This document shows positions 24,012-31,632 of a stretch of DNA of 64,000 bases, in pieces (within the stretch, counting starts at the first letter, position 1; each line of letters begins with the position of its first letter). The position numbers and the translations under genes were made by a program. Source of the stretch: Mucilaginibacter sp. UBA5151 (GTDB taxonomy: Bacteria > Bacteroidota > Bacteroidia > Sphingobacteriales > Sphingobacteriaceae); assembly GCA_002413785.1 (NCBI GenBank), contig DHXR01000028.1, positions 22,083 through 86,082 on the forward strand. The letters are read 5' to 3'. Under the pieces are notes generated by a model. The model saw nothing but the letters and a program-made list of their open reading frames with translations. It had not been told where the DNA came from and did not search any database.

Positions 24012-24094
24012 AGAGAATCAAGAATCAGGAGTCAAGAACCAACACAAAAGCAAATGAAATCCTGGTTCTTGGTTCTTGGCTCTTGACTCTGTTC
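24011..24094. repeat. Mirrored-word hairpin between convergent genes
   Basis: 24011-24040 carries AAGAATCAGGAGTCAAGAAC. 24060-24094 carries its complement with an extra word copy (GGTTCTTGGTTCTTGGCTC). It starts on the stop codon of the Mpo1-like gene and ends just before that of the acyltransferase gene, so it is placed as a bidirectional terminator. Confidence 0.6.
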
Positions 24095-25849
24095 CTACAA
24101 ATTCTTCCCCAATTTATCCAAAATATCCTGTGGCACCTTTTCAAGATCGAGCACTAAAAAGCCGTCGAGGCAATCGGCAAATTTAGGGTCAATATTAAAG
24201 CAGATGATTTTAGCATTAAGTGCAATATACTGGCGTAGCATAACCGGTACTTTCATGTTATGTGTTTCCACCTCCGAAATCAGGTTGTCCAGTCCTTTAA
24301 AAGTATCCCCGCCCGACATTAGAAGATCAGTATCGATACTTGAAAAGTCAACCTTGAATTTTTTACGGGGCCTTACAAACTGGGCCATTTCATGGTCGAA
24401 ATGGTTCCGGTTGATATAATCAACAATGAGCGATTTTGAGAATTTTGAAAAGGAATTACTGATGCTTACCGGGCCTATCAGATAACGGTAGCGGGGATTA
24501 TCGATCAGGTACTTTAAAATCCCTTTCCATAATAAAAACAGCGGCAATGGCTTTTGCTGGTATTCTTTACGTACCCATGAACGGCCAAGCTCGATGCTCT
24601 TTTTTAGTACAGGGGTAAATTGTGTCTTAATTTTAAACAATTCGGATATATAAAACCCTTTTTTGCCAATACTGTAAAATATCTCATCGCCAAGGCCAAT
24701 ACGGTATGCGCCTACTATTAGTTTTGCTTCTGTATCCCAAATAAACAGGTGATGATAATAAATATCATATTCATCAAGGTCAGTTGCTTTATTTGTCCCT
24801 TCACCAATTTCTCTGAAGGTTACTTCCCTCAGCCGGCCAATTTCACGGATAATATTGGGGATCAAAGAAGTAGGGGTAATAAATACCTCATAATTTTTCT
24901 CTGTCAAAATCCGGTAATCCTCGCGTAAATGCCCGATTTCTTTTTCAAGGATCGTTGAATTGATTTCTGGCACTATGTCTTTAGGCTGTTTTCTTATTTT
25001 GAAAATATTCCGGGGATTAAATATTTTCTTTTCATCCTCAAGCCCGGTACCCAAAGCATAAGTGCGAGCCCGCAAAAAACTGAGCAATTTGGCGCTGTTG
25101 GTATATTCCGGTATGTCCTCAATATTTATAGGTTTGCCAATACGCAGCCTGATAGTGTGGCCCTGCTTATTAAATAACTCCGATGGTAATTTAGCGGTCC
25201 GCAGGGCGGGGTGTATTAAGCTAAGCAAGTTAAAAAGCAAACTGTTGTTTCCGTGGAAATAAACGGGGACCACAGGTACTTTGGCTTTCGCTATGATCTT
25301 GCCCACTACCGGGTGCCACATCCTGTCGGTTACCTGCTGTTTATCTACTTTGTAAGTTGATACCTCCCCGGCAGGGAATATGCCAATTGGCGTACCGTTG
25401 GCCAATAACTCCAGTGTGTTTTTTAAACCGCTTATGCTGGATGAGTGTTCTACATTTTCAAAAGGGTTTACCGCAATAAAATAATCGCTCAGGTTTGGGA
25501 TCTTTTTTAGCAGGAAATTGGCCATCAGTTTGGCATCGGGCCTCACCGTGCATAGCAGCTTCAGCAGCACCATGCCTTCAATGCCCCCGTACGGATGGTT
25601 TGCAATGGCTATAAAACTGCCTGTGGCTGGAATGTTTTTCAGTTCCCTTTCGTCATATTCTATTTTAATGCCGCAACCTTCTAAAATGGCATCCACAAAC
25701 TCCGGTCCTTGTTTAGGCTGCGCCTGGCCAAACAGTTTGTTTACCTCGTTTATTTTCATGAGTTCCATCAATAAAGCGGCCAGGCCAGGCATTTTCAACT
25801 TATCCAATTTGGTGGCTTTGGCAAACTCTTCGGTGGTGATCACTTTCAT
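24095..25849 (-). CDS. olsF: Bifunctional acyltransferase, OlsF-like
   Basis: 584 residues in two acyltransferase halves. The N-terminal half is an LPLAT domain with an NHPYGGIEG motif (about residues 83-92; NHx4E in place of NHx4D) and a FPAGEVS motif. The C-terminal half (from about 310) is a GNAT domain of the ornithine-lipid N-acyltransferase kind (VGAYRIGLGDEI, ELGRSWV). OlsF proteins carry both steps of aminolipid synthesis in one chain: N-acylation by the C-terminal half and O-acylation by the N-terminal half. The product, ornithine or another amino-acid lipid, is inferred. Confidence 0.75.
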   Translation of the reverse strand: MKVITTEEFAKATKLDKLKMPGLAALLMELMKINEVNKLFGQAQPKQGPEFVDAILEGCGIKIEYDERELKNIPATGSFIAIANHPYGGIEGMVLLKLLCTVRPDAKLMANFLLKKIPNLSDYFIAVNPFENVEHSSSISGLKNTLELLANGTPIGIFPAGEVSTYKVDKQQVTDRMWHPVVGKIIAKAKVPVVPVYFHGNNSLLFNLLSLIHPALRTAKLPSELFNKQGHTIRLRIGKPINIEDIPEYTNSAKLLSFLRARTYALGTGLEDEKKIFNPRNIFKIRKQPKDIVPEINSTILEKEIGHLREDYRILTEKNYEVFITPTSLIPNIIREIGRLREVTFREIGEGTNKATDLDEYDIYYHHLFIWDTEAKLIVGAYRIGLGDEIFYSIGKKGFYISELFKIKTQFTPVLKKSIELGRSWVRKEYQQKPLPLFLLWKGILKYLIDNPRYRYLIGPVSISNSFSKFSKSLIVDYINRNHFDHEMAQFVRPRKKFKVDFSSIDTDLLMSGGDTFKGLDNLISEVETHNMKVPVMLRQYIALNAKIICFNIDPKFADCLDGFLVLDLEKVPQDILDKLGKNL

Positions 25850-25936
25850 CTATCTATTATAAAAAAATAAACCCTTAAATATTGGGAATAAATATGCAAA
25901 AAATTTGTTTAATTTAAACTTTAATAAACCTTGTAA

Positions 25937-26806
25937 ATGAAAACGCAAATAAAAAAGTACTTATCCATCACCAAAAAAGAATGGAATGGCCTGGTGGTAC
26001 TTGTTGTTTTAATTGCAATAGTGTTGGTTGCGCCTTATGTTTATCAATTGCTGCACAAAGATAAAACAATAAATATAAAAGATTTTGATAAAGCATTTGC
26101 ACAATTCAGTAAGCTTGAGGGTCAAAAAGGTTATTCCGGTAACAAACCTTTATCGGACGATAAAATACCGAACCCGGTGATGCTTCCCTTTAATCCCAAT
26201 CAGCTAACTGTACAGCAATGGGAGCAGTTGGGCCTGAGTGAGCGGCAGTCCGCTGTAATAAAGCATTTTGAGACAAAAGGCGGCAGGTTTTACAGCAGGG
26301 AAGACCTGAAAAAGATATACGCCATTACGCCCGGTGATTATAAAAGGCTTGAGCCTTATATCCAGATTCCTGAATCCGTTGTTACCGCAAAGAAAATAAA
26401 ACCCGGTGAAATAATTGAACTCAATGGTGCTGATTCGGCAAAGCTTACAGAGCTGAGGGGTATAGGGCCATCATTTGCACTGCGCATCATCAGGTACAGG
26501 GGACGCCTGGGCGGGTTTTACCATAAAGAACAGCTTAAAGAGATTTTTGGCATCGATTCCTTAGTTTACGCCGCGATCAAAGACCAGGTTTCTGTTAATC
26601 CCGATAAGGTAAAGAAAATAAATATCAACACCGTATCATTTGACCAACTGCGGATATTCTCTTACCTTGGTTATAAGCAGGTGAACGCTATTATCCAATA
26701 CCGGGTGCAGCATGGTAATTATAACGCAATAGCCGATTTGAAAAACATTGCTATACTGGATGATAAAATTTTGCGTAAAATTGAGCCTTATTTGAATTTT
26801 AAATGA
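25937..26806 (+). CDS. ComEA-like helix-hairpin-helix protein
   Basis: 289 residues: one N-terminal membrane helix (WNGLVVLVVLIAIVLVAPYV), then several HhH repeats. The clearest is IELNGADSAKLTELRGIGPS (about residues 160-180), followed by KKININTVSFDQLRIFSYLG. Proteins of this kind bind double-stranded DNA at the membrane. Whether it supports DNA uptake here is unknown. The stop codon overlaps the apt ATG (ATGA). Confidence 0.8.
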   Translation: MKTQIKKYLSITKKEWNGLVVLVVLIAIVLVAPYVYQLLHKDKTINIKDFDKAFAQFSKLEGQKGYSGNKPLSDDKIPNPVMLPFNPNQLTVQQWEQLGLSERQSAVIKHFETKGGRFYSREDLKKIYAITPGDYKRLEPYIQIPESVVTAKKIKPGEIIELNGADSAKLTELRGIGPSFALRIIRYRGRLGGFYHKEQLKEIFGIDSLVYAAIKDQVSVNPDKVKKININTVSFDQLRIFSYLGYKQVNAIIQYRVQHGNYNAIADLKNIAILDDKILRKIEPYLNFK

Positions 26807-27330
26807 TAGTGCAGCAAATAAAACAGGCCATCCGTGATATTCCTGATTTCCCGAAACCGGGGATAATTTTTAAAGATATAACCCCAATTTTGAAAGACCC
26901 CCAATTATGCATAAACATTGTCGACGCCTTTGCTGAACAACTGAAAGGCATACGTATTGATGCCATAGCAGGTATAGAAAGCAGGGGGTTTTTATTCGGT
27001 TTAACCCTGGCTACCAAACTGGGGGTGCCCTTTGTGCCGGTGCGAAAAGCCGGCAAGCTGCCCTTTACTATTAAACAAAAAGCCTATAAACTTGAATATG
27101 GCACCGCTACCATTGAACTGCATACCGATGCCTTTGAACCCGGACAGCATATCCTTATTCATGATGACCTGCTGGCAACCGGAGGCACGGCCCTCGCGGC
27201 AAGCGAACTGATACAGGAAATGGGCGGCATAGTAGCCGGTTTTTGTTTTGTGGTTGGATTGGGTTTTTTAAACGGGATGGAAAGGATAGCGCCTGTTTGT
27301 GATAGGGTGGTGGTGCTGGCAGGGTATTGA
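26803..27330 (+). CDS. apt: Adenine phosphoribosyltransferase
   Basis: 175 residues. It shows the family start IPDFPKPGIIFKDITPIL (about residues 11-28), the GIESRGFLFG loop and the PRPP motif LIHDDLLATGGTA (about residues 113-125). Apt makes AMP from adenine and PRPP in purine salvage. The start overlaps the HhH gene stop by 4 bases, indicating translational coupling. Confidence 0.95.
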   Translation: MIVQQIKQAIRDIPDFPKPGIIFKDITPILKDPQLCINIVDAFAEQLKGIRIDAIAGIESRGFLFGLTLATKLGVPFVPVRKAGKLPFTIKQKAYKLEYGTATIELHTDAFEPGQHILIHDDLLATGGTALAASELIQEMGGIVAGFCFVVGLGFLNGMERIAPVCDRVVVLAGY

Positions 27331-27331
27331 A

Positions 27332-27490
27332 ATGTCTGATCTCTTCAAAAATAAATATCGAATATCTTCAGCTCGTTTACAAACCTGGAATTATGCTGAT
27401 AACGGCATGTATTTCATTACTATTTGCACTATAGACAAGGAATGTTTTTTTGGAGATATCGACATGTACAAAAAAATATTTTCAGGTTAA
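27332..27490 (+). pseudogene. 5' fragment of a REP-associated tyrosine transposase
   Basis: An ATG 1 base after the apt stop starts 52 codons: SDLFKNKYRISSARLQTWNY, then FITICTIDKECFFGDI. This is the N-terminal beta-hairpin of RAYT (Y1_Tnp) proteins, and ICT...CFFG is characteristic. The frame ends at a TAA after KKIFSG. The HUH motif and catalytic Tyr are missing, so the gene is inactive. The remaining 139 bp before the next gene shows no further homologous frame. Confidence 0.7.
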
Positions 27491-27629
27491 TTTCGGCCTG
27501 ATAAACTTGCCAATTTTACCTAAACCCACAATTTATACCATATACCAATCCGTTCATTTTTCACCCGTTTTTTATTTGATTTAATGCATAAAATATTGCT
27601 TTACTTTGCTATAAATCAATTATAAACAC

Positions 27630-28802
27630 ATGGATTCCTTACTGACAGACAGCCCCGCAAGCTTCGATTTTTCAATAAATGATAACCAGCGGATGATAGG
27701 CCAGATGGCCAGGGATTTTGCCGAAAAACACATCAGGCCATATATGATGGAATGGGACGAAGCACAGCATTTTCCGATTGAACTGTTTAAAAAACTGGGA
27801 GAACTTGGCATGATGGGTGTATTTGTGCCGGTGGAATACGGCGGTTCGGGTTTTGGTTATTTTGAGTATGTTACGGTGATCAGCGAAATTGCCAAAGTAT
27901 GCGGATCTATTGGTTTGTCGGTTGCTGCACATAACTCGCTTTGCACCGGGCATATCCTGGCCTTTGGCAGCGAAGAGCAAAAGCACCGCTGGCTGCCCAA
28001 ACTGGCAACCTGCGAATGGCTCGGCGCCTGGGGCCTTACCGAAGCCAATACCGGTTCGGATGCGATGGGCATGAATACCACCGCTGTTTTGGACGGCGAT
28101 GATTATATAGTAAACGGCTCCAAAAACTGGATCACCCACGGCAAATCGGGCAATGTGGCTGTGGTAATGGTACGTACTGGTGAAAAAAATGATTCAAGAG
28201 GTATTTCAACCCTGGTAATTGAAAAGGGAACGCCTGGTTTTACCCACGGTAAAAAGGAAAATAAACTTGGCATGCGTGCCTCCGAAACAACCGAACTGAT
28301 ATTTGACAACTGTAGGGTACCAAAGGAAAATCTTTTGGGCAATGAAGGGGAAGGCTTTAAACAGGCGATGAAAGTACTGGATGGCGGGCGGATCTCTATA
28401 GCCGCTTTATCATTAGGTATTGCGAAGGGTGCATTTCAGGCAGCGGTAGCGTATTCAAAACAGCGCAAACAATTCGGACAGCCCATCAGTAATTTCCAGG
28501 GGATAGCTTTTAAACTGGCGGATATGGCTATTGAAATTGAGGCCGCCGAATTACTCATTATGCAGGCTGCCGACTTTAAAAATAAACACCTGCCGGTAAC
28601 CAAACAATCAGCCATGGCAAAATACTATGCGTCCGAAGTGGCTGTCCGTACCGCAAATGAAGCGGTACAGATCTTCGGCGGTTATGGTTACACAAAAGAT
28701 TTCCCGGTTGAAAAATACTATCGCGATGCTAAATTATGTACTATAGGTGAGGGGACATCGGAGATACAGAAAATTGTGATCAGCAGGGAAGTGCTTCGTT
28801 AG
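27630..28802 (+). CDS. Acyl-CoA dehydrogenase
   Basis: 390 residues, full length. Signatures: GLTEANTGSDA (about residues 135-145, FAD region), GGRISIAALSLGIA and QIFGGYGYTKDFPVEKYYRD near residue 350. The catalytic Glu is in IGEGTSEIQK near residue 373. It oxidises short- or medium-chain acyl-CoA with FAD and passes electrons to ETF. Its place next to a remnant transposase is not informative. Confidence 0.93.
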   Translation: MDSLLTDSPASFDFSINDNQRMIGQMARDFAEKHIRPYMMEWDEAQHFPIELFKKLGELGMMGVFVPVEYGGSGFGYFEYVTVISEIAKVCGSIGLSVAAHNSLCTGHILAFGSEEQKHRWLPKLATCEWLGAWGLTEANTGSDAMGMNTTAVLDGDDYIVNGSKNWITHGKSGNVAVVMVRTGEKNDSRGISTLVIEKGTPGFTHGKKENKLGMRASETTELIFDNCRVPKENLLGNEGEGFKQAMKVLDGGRISIAALSLGIAKGAFQAAVAYSKQRKQFGQPISNFQGIAFKLADMAIEIEAAELLIMQAADFKNKHLPVTKQSAMAKYYASEVAVRTANEAVQIFGGYGYTKDFPVEKYYRDAKLCTIGEGTSEIQKIVISREVLR

Positions 28803-28873
28803 AAAGGGGTTAATATCGAATAATGAATTTTGAATGTCGAATTTCGAAGTGGATTTCTGCAAGCTTTAGAATT

Positions 28874-28904
28874 AACTTACGAAGTTTTTAAAACTTCGTA
28901 AGTT
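28874..28904. repeat. Perfect 31-bp palindrome (ACTTACGAAG family)
   Basis: 15-base arms AACTTACGAAGTTTT and its complement around a single T. The same palindrome, differing only at the centre base, occurs at 58361-58391. It lies 70 bases after the acyl-CoA dehydrogenase stop and can act as its terminator. Confidence 0.7.
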
Positions 28905-28930
28905 TTCCCGCTAACATCTAAAACTCATCC

Positions 28931-28961
28931 TTGCTTGTGAAATTTAATTCATGTATTTTTG
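28931..28961 (+). promoter_or_regulatory. Promoter of the small gene at 28984
   Basis: TTG (28931-28933), 20 bases, then TATTTTTG (28954-28961). Both elements and the spacing fit the Bacteroidota consensus. The ATG at 28984 follows after 22 bases. Confidence 0.5.
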
Positions 28962-28983
28962 TTTATAACGCAATTCAGGAATT

Positions 28984-29145
28984 ATGGCAACCAATATATT
29001 GGAAGTTGATGAAGCGCTTGCAAAAGCATGGAGAAATTGCGATCCTTCGCGAAGAAAGGTTTATGAAGAAAAGATTATCGCTTTATTAAAGGAATTGCAA
29101 GCAGAATCATCTGGAGAAAATGAATTTGTCGGGGAACAGCCTTAG
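28984..29145 (+). CDS. Small hypothetical protein
   Basis: 53 residues: ATNILEVDEALAKAWRNCDP, then a basic linker and an amphipathic helix EEKIIALLKELQAES. It has its own promoter (28931-28961) and an ATG start with a short leader. No domain is recognised; the helix and size would fit an antitoxin or a small regulatory protein, but no partner gene follows. rpsU is downstream with its own promoter. Confidence 0.5.
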   Translation: MATNILEVDEALAKAWRNCDPSRRKVYEEKIIALLKELQAESSGENEFVGEQP

Positions 29146-29238
29146 ACGATAGCACTTCATTATTCAAAATCCGGCATTCGTTAGTAGATATTCATAAAGA
29201 TAATCAACATCCCCCTTTCAAATCCCAAAAACATTCCC

Positions 29239-29246
29239 TACCTTTG
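29239..29246 (+). promoter_or_regulatory. -7 promoter box of rpsU
   Basis: TACCTTTG is an exact TAnnTTTG match. The predicted start point lies just upstream of the Shine-Dalgarno sequence at 29256, so the leader is about 20 bases. Confidence 0.5.
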
Positions 29247-29255
29247 CCTTCCCTG

Positions 29256-29264
29256 AAAGGAGGT
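29256..29264 (+). promoter_or_regulatory. Strong Shine-Dalgarno sequence of rpsU
   Basis: AAAGGAGGT is a nine-base complement of the 16S anti-SD, 11 bases before the ATG at 29276. In Bacteroidota the anti-SD is held by bS21, bS18 and bS6. In Flavobacterium johnsoniae ribosomes lacking bS21 translate rpsU through its SD, closing an autoregulatory loop. This site supports the same loop here. Confidence 0.7.
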
Positions 29265-29275
29265 ATTTGGGAATT

Positions 29276-29470
29276 ATGATCATTATTAACGTAAAAGACG
29301 GCGAATCATTGGATAAAGCATTAAAACGCTTTAAAAAGAAATTTGAAAAGACAGGAGTTTTAAGAGAACTTCGCAGTCGCCAGGCATTTGAAAAGAAATC
29401 TATAACCCGTCGTCACGAGGTGAAACATGCCATCTACAAGCAAAATATGAACTTAGAAACAACTGTTTAA
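29276..29470 (+). CDS. rpsU: Small ribosomal subunit protein bS21
   Basis: 64 residues from the ATG. The family start IIINVKDGESLDKALKRFKK is exact, which decides against the TTG at 29267 that the open frame would allow. bS21 binds near the 16S 3' end, and in this phylum it helps hide the anti-SD. Its own mRNA keeps a strong SD (29256-29264). A 14-bp hairpin follows the stop and terminates the transcript before xerC. Confidence 0.93.
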   Translation: MIIINVKDGESLDKALKRFKKKFEKTGVLRELRSRQAFEKKSITRRHEVKHAIYKQNMNLETTV

Positions 29471-29510
29471 TTTTTTTTAAATTTTTTCAGTTTTTTTAAA
29501 CAATATATCA

Positions 29511-29555
29511 AAACTATTTGTACATTCATCGTTCGGGTGTACAAATAGTTTTTAT
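29511..29555 (+). terminator. Hairpin terminator of rpsU
   Basis: AAACTATTTGTACA (29511-29524) pairs perfectly with 29538-29551, with a 13-base loop and a short T-run. It overlaps the first base of the xerC ATG. Confidence 0.65.
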
Positions 29556-30468
29556 GTTTTCAGAGCGTTTTATCCGGTATATTAAATTCGAAAAAAGGTA
29601 TTCCCCGCATACCGTATCCGCTTATCAGTCAGACCTTGACCAGTTTTTTATCTTCCTCAATAATCCTGAAAAACAGACACCGGCGCCAGATTCTGTAATT
29701 ACACATCCATCGCAAATTACGCATTATCATATCCGCAACTGGATGGTGGAACTGATGGATACGCATATCATAGCCCGCTCCATCAACCGGAAGATAGCCA
29801 CGCTGCGCAAATACTTTAAATTTTTATTGCAGGAAGGCGTCATCACCGTCAACCCTGCTTCAAAAATCAACACGCCAAAGATCCCCAAGAACCTGCCTGT
29901 GATCGTCGAAGATGTAAAACTCACCCAAATGCTGGATGATAATGAAGTTTTCGGCCATGATTTTAAGGGCTTGCGCGATAAACTGATTATCGAAATGCTG
30001 TTTGGTACCGGGATGCGCCTGTCTGAACTATTGGGCGTTAAAGATACCGATATTAACGTTTATGAGGGAACGGTAAAAGTGTTAGGGAAACGCAACAAGG
30101 AACGCATCATCCCGGTAAATAATGAATTGAAATTATTAATCACTGAATATCAGGAGTTAAAGAAAAAACAGGATTTTTCCGGTAACAATTCGTTAACCTT
30201 AATCGTTACAGATAAAGGAGCAAATGCTTACGCTAAGCTTATATATCTTACTGTGCATAAATACCTTTCTTATATATCAACCCAAAATAAAAAGAGCCCG
30301 CATGTGTTGCGCCACACATTTGCAACAAGCCTGTTAAACCGCGGGGCCGATCTGAACGCCATCAAAGAGCTTTTGGGGCACGCTAATCTTAGCGCCACCC
30401 AAATTTATACACATAATTCAGTTGAACGTTTAAAGTCTATTTACAAACAAGCCCATCCAAAGGCATAA
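29554..30468 (+). CDS. xerC: Tyrosine recombinase XerC
   Basis: 304 residues from the ATG at 29554; the open frame to 29518 would begin inside the rpsU terminator and is rejected. N-terminal SAM-like domain (RYSPHTVSAYQSDLDQF). Catalytic residues: Arg near 152 (GTGMRLSELL), Lys near 188 (LGKRNKERI), His250 and Arg253 (HVLRH), His near 276 (LGHANL), Tyr near 285 (QIYTH). With XerD it resolves chromosome dimers at dif. The xerC-hpf-tRNA-tuf order is conserved in Bacteroidota, so it is the chromosomal Xer protein rather than a phage integrase. Confidence 0.9.
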   Translation: MFSERFIRYIKFEKRYSPHTVSAYQSDLDQFFIFLNNPEKQTPAPDSVITHPSQITHYHIRNWMVELMDTHIIARSINRKIATLRKYFKFLLQEGVITVNPASKINTPKIPKNLPVIVEDVKLTQMLDDNEVFGHDFKGLRDKLIIEMLFGTGMRLSELLGVKDTDINVYEGTVKVLGKRNKERIIPVNNELKLLITEYQELKKKQDFSGNNSLTLIVTDKGANAYAKLIYLTVHKYLSYISTQNKKSPHVLRHTFATSLLNRGADLNAIKELLGHANLSATQIYTHNSVERLKSIYKQAHPKA

Positions 30469-30470
30469 AC

Positions 30471-30477
30471 AAGGAGG
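30471..30477 (+). promoter_or_regulatory. Shine-Dalgarno sequence of hpf
   Basis: AAGGAGG lies 4 bases before the hpf ATG and 2 bases after the xerC stop. It is one of only three strong SD sites noticed in the window, and suggests control of hpf by ribosomes with a free anti-SD. Confidence 0.65.
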
Positions 30478-30481
30478 AATC

Positions 30482-30829
30482 ATGAAAATCGCAGTGCAAT
30501 CTATTCGTTTTAATGCAGACAAAAAATTATTGGATTTTATCCAGAAGAAAACAGACAAGCTTGAAACTTTCTTTGATCATATCATAAGCGGCGAAGTTTA
30601 TTTAAAACTGGAGAATGTAGAAGATGAAGCCAATAAGATAACGGAGATTAAACTGATGTTGCCGGGCAGCCAGATATTTGCCAAAGAGCAATGTAAAACT
30701 TTTGAAGAGGCTACTGATTTGGCTGTTGAAAGCCTGCGCAAGCAAATTGAAAAGTATAAAACAAAGAAAGCCACCGTTGCCGAAACGGCCAAAATAGCTG
30801 CCTTAATGACGGCGACGGAAGAGTTTTAA
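30482..30829 (+). CDS. hpf: Ribosome hibernation promoting factor, short form
   Basis: 115 residues: the HPF/YfiA fold (KIAVQSIRFNADKKLLDFIQ, DKLETFFDHIISGEVYLKLEN) without the C-terminal dimerisation extension of long HPF. Short HPF acts in the decoding centre of inactive ribosomes. It is co-transcribed with xerC and keeps a strong SD, unlike its neighbours. The terminator at 30857 follows. Confidence 0.9.
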   Translation: MKIAVQSIRFNADKKLLDFIQKKTDKLETFFDHIISGEVYLKLENVEDEANKITEIKLMLPGSQIFAKEQCKTFEEATDLAVESLRKQIEKYKTKKATVAETAKIAALMTATEEF

Positions 30830-30856
30830 CTAAATAAGCAACAAAATTATTATGAG

Positions 30857-30892
30857 ATCGGCGGGTTTTTACCCCGCCGATTTTTTTTTAAA
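30857..30892 (+). terminator. Intrinsic terminator after hpf; left bracket of the accessory island
   Basis: The stem ATCGGCGGG/CCCGCCGAT is followed by nine T. The 36 bases from 30857 to 30892 match 33991-34026 in 35 positions. The two copies bracket the AbiE/HNH/PIN island. Confidence 0.85.
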
Positions 30893-31004
30893 TGTTTGAG
30901 CTTTGCAAGCTGGTCTTTGATATTAATTGCAAGCCGTTTTCGTGGTCAAAGTTTATTAATTTGCATGAATTTTCAATAATAATTCTTTCTTTAAAGCTTA
31001 TTGT

Positions 31005-31020
31005 ATTGTATCTTTACAAT
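31005..31020 (+). promoter_or_regulatory. Operator-like inverted repeat and -7 box upstream of the AbiE pair
   Basis: ATTGTA-TCTT-TACAAT (31005-31020) is a perfect palindrome with a 4-base spacer, preceded by a further ATTGTA (31000-31005). It overlaps TATCTTTA (31009-31016), a near match to the -7 box. AbiEi antitoxins repress their own operon through inverted repeats near the promoter. The GTG start follows 15 bases later. Confidence 0.5.
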
Positions 31021-31035
31021 TGAAATAAATTAAAC

Positions 31036-31632
31036 GTGACTAAAGTAGAATATCTTAAAAAACACTTAAAGAGCGGCAAAGTATATCGCCGGTCTGATTT
31101 GGCCTTATGGTCTAAATCAGTTGACCGTCATTTGGAAGCGCTTGTAGAAGACGGAACATTACAAAAGCTGTCCCAGGGGCTATATTATTTGCCGGAGGAA
31201 ACTGCATTTGGCAAAACACCGCCGGAAGAACAGGCATTGGTACGCAGCTTTCTAAAAGATGAACGTTTTTTGCTCACCTCATTCAATGATTATAACGGTT
31301 TGGGTGTTGGTACTACACAGCTCTACAATCAAAGAATTGTCTATAATCATAAGCGGCATGGTGAATTCATTTTAGGGAATAAAAAGTTTTCTTTCCGGGT
31401 AAAGCCTCATTTCCCTAAAAAAGTAACGCCGGAATTTTTATTGGTAGATATGGTCAATAATCTCGAAACACTGGCAGAGGACCATGAGGAGGTTTTAAAA
31501 AATATAATCTCTAAAGTTGGCACAATGGATACCCCCAAATTAAAATATGCTGTTTTAGAATATGGAAATGCCAAAGCAAAAAGAATACTTTTACCATTAA
31601 TGGAAGCTGAACCACAACAATATGCCTTCTGA
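31036..31632 (+). CDS. AbiEi-type antitoxin (DUF6088-like)
   Basis: 198 residues from a GTG. N-terminal winged-helix domain (YLKKHLKSGKVYRRSDLALW, GTLQKLSQGLYYLP), then a domain with EFLLVDMVNNLETLAED. The protein resembles DUF6088/AbiEi antitoxins, which are transcriptional repressors of AbiE operons. The stop overlaps the toxin start by 11 bases. It probably binds the palindrome at 31005-31020. Confidence 0.75.
   Translation: MTKVEYLKKHLKSGKVYRRSDLALWSKSVDRHLEALVEDGTLQKLSQGLYYLPEETAFGKTPPEEQALVRSFLKDERFLLTSFNDYNGLGVGTTQLYNQRIVYNHKRHGEFILGNKKFSFRVKPHFPKKVTPEFLLVDMVNNLETLAEDHEEVLKNIISKVGTMDTPKLKYAVLEYGNAKAKRILLPLMEAEPQQYAF

Noticed and set aside
26803..27330. Riboswitch or T-box in front of apt or pheT
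   Set aside because: The leaders are too short (apt overlaps the previous gene) or filled with word repeats; no aptamer-like core was recognised.
29518..29553. Upstream start of xerC
   Set aside because: It would begin inside the rpsU terminator stem; the ATG at 29554 gives the family start.
29554..30468. Phage integrase marking the accessory island
   Set aside because: Its context with hpf and tuf is the conserved chromosomal one; the recombinase lies outside the duplicated terminators.
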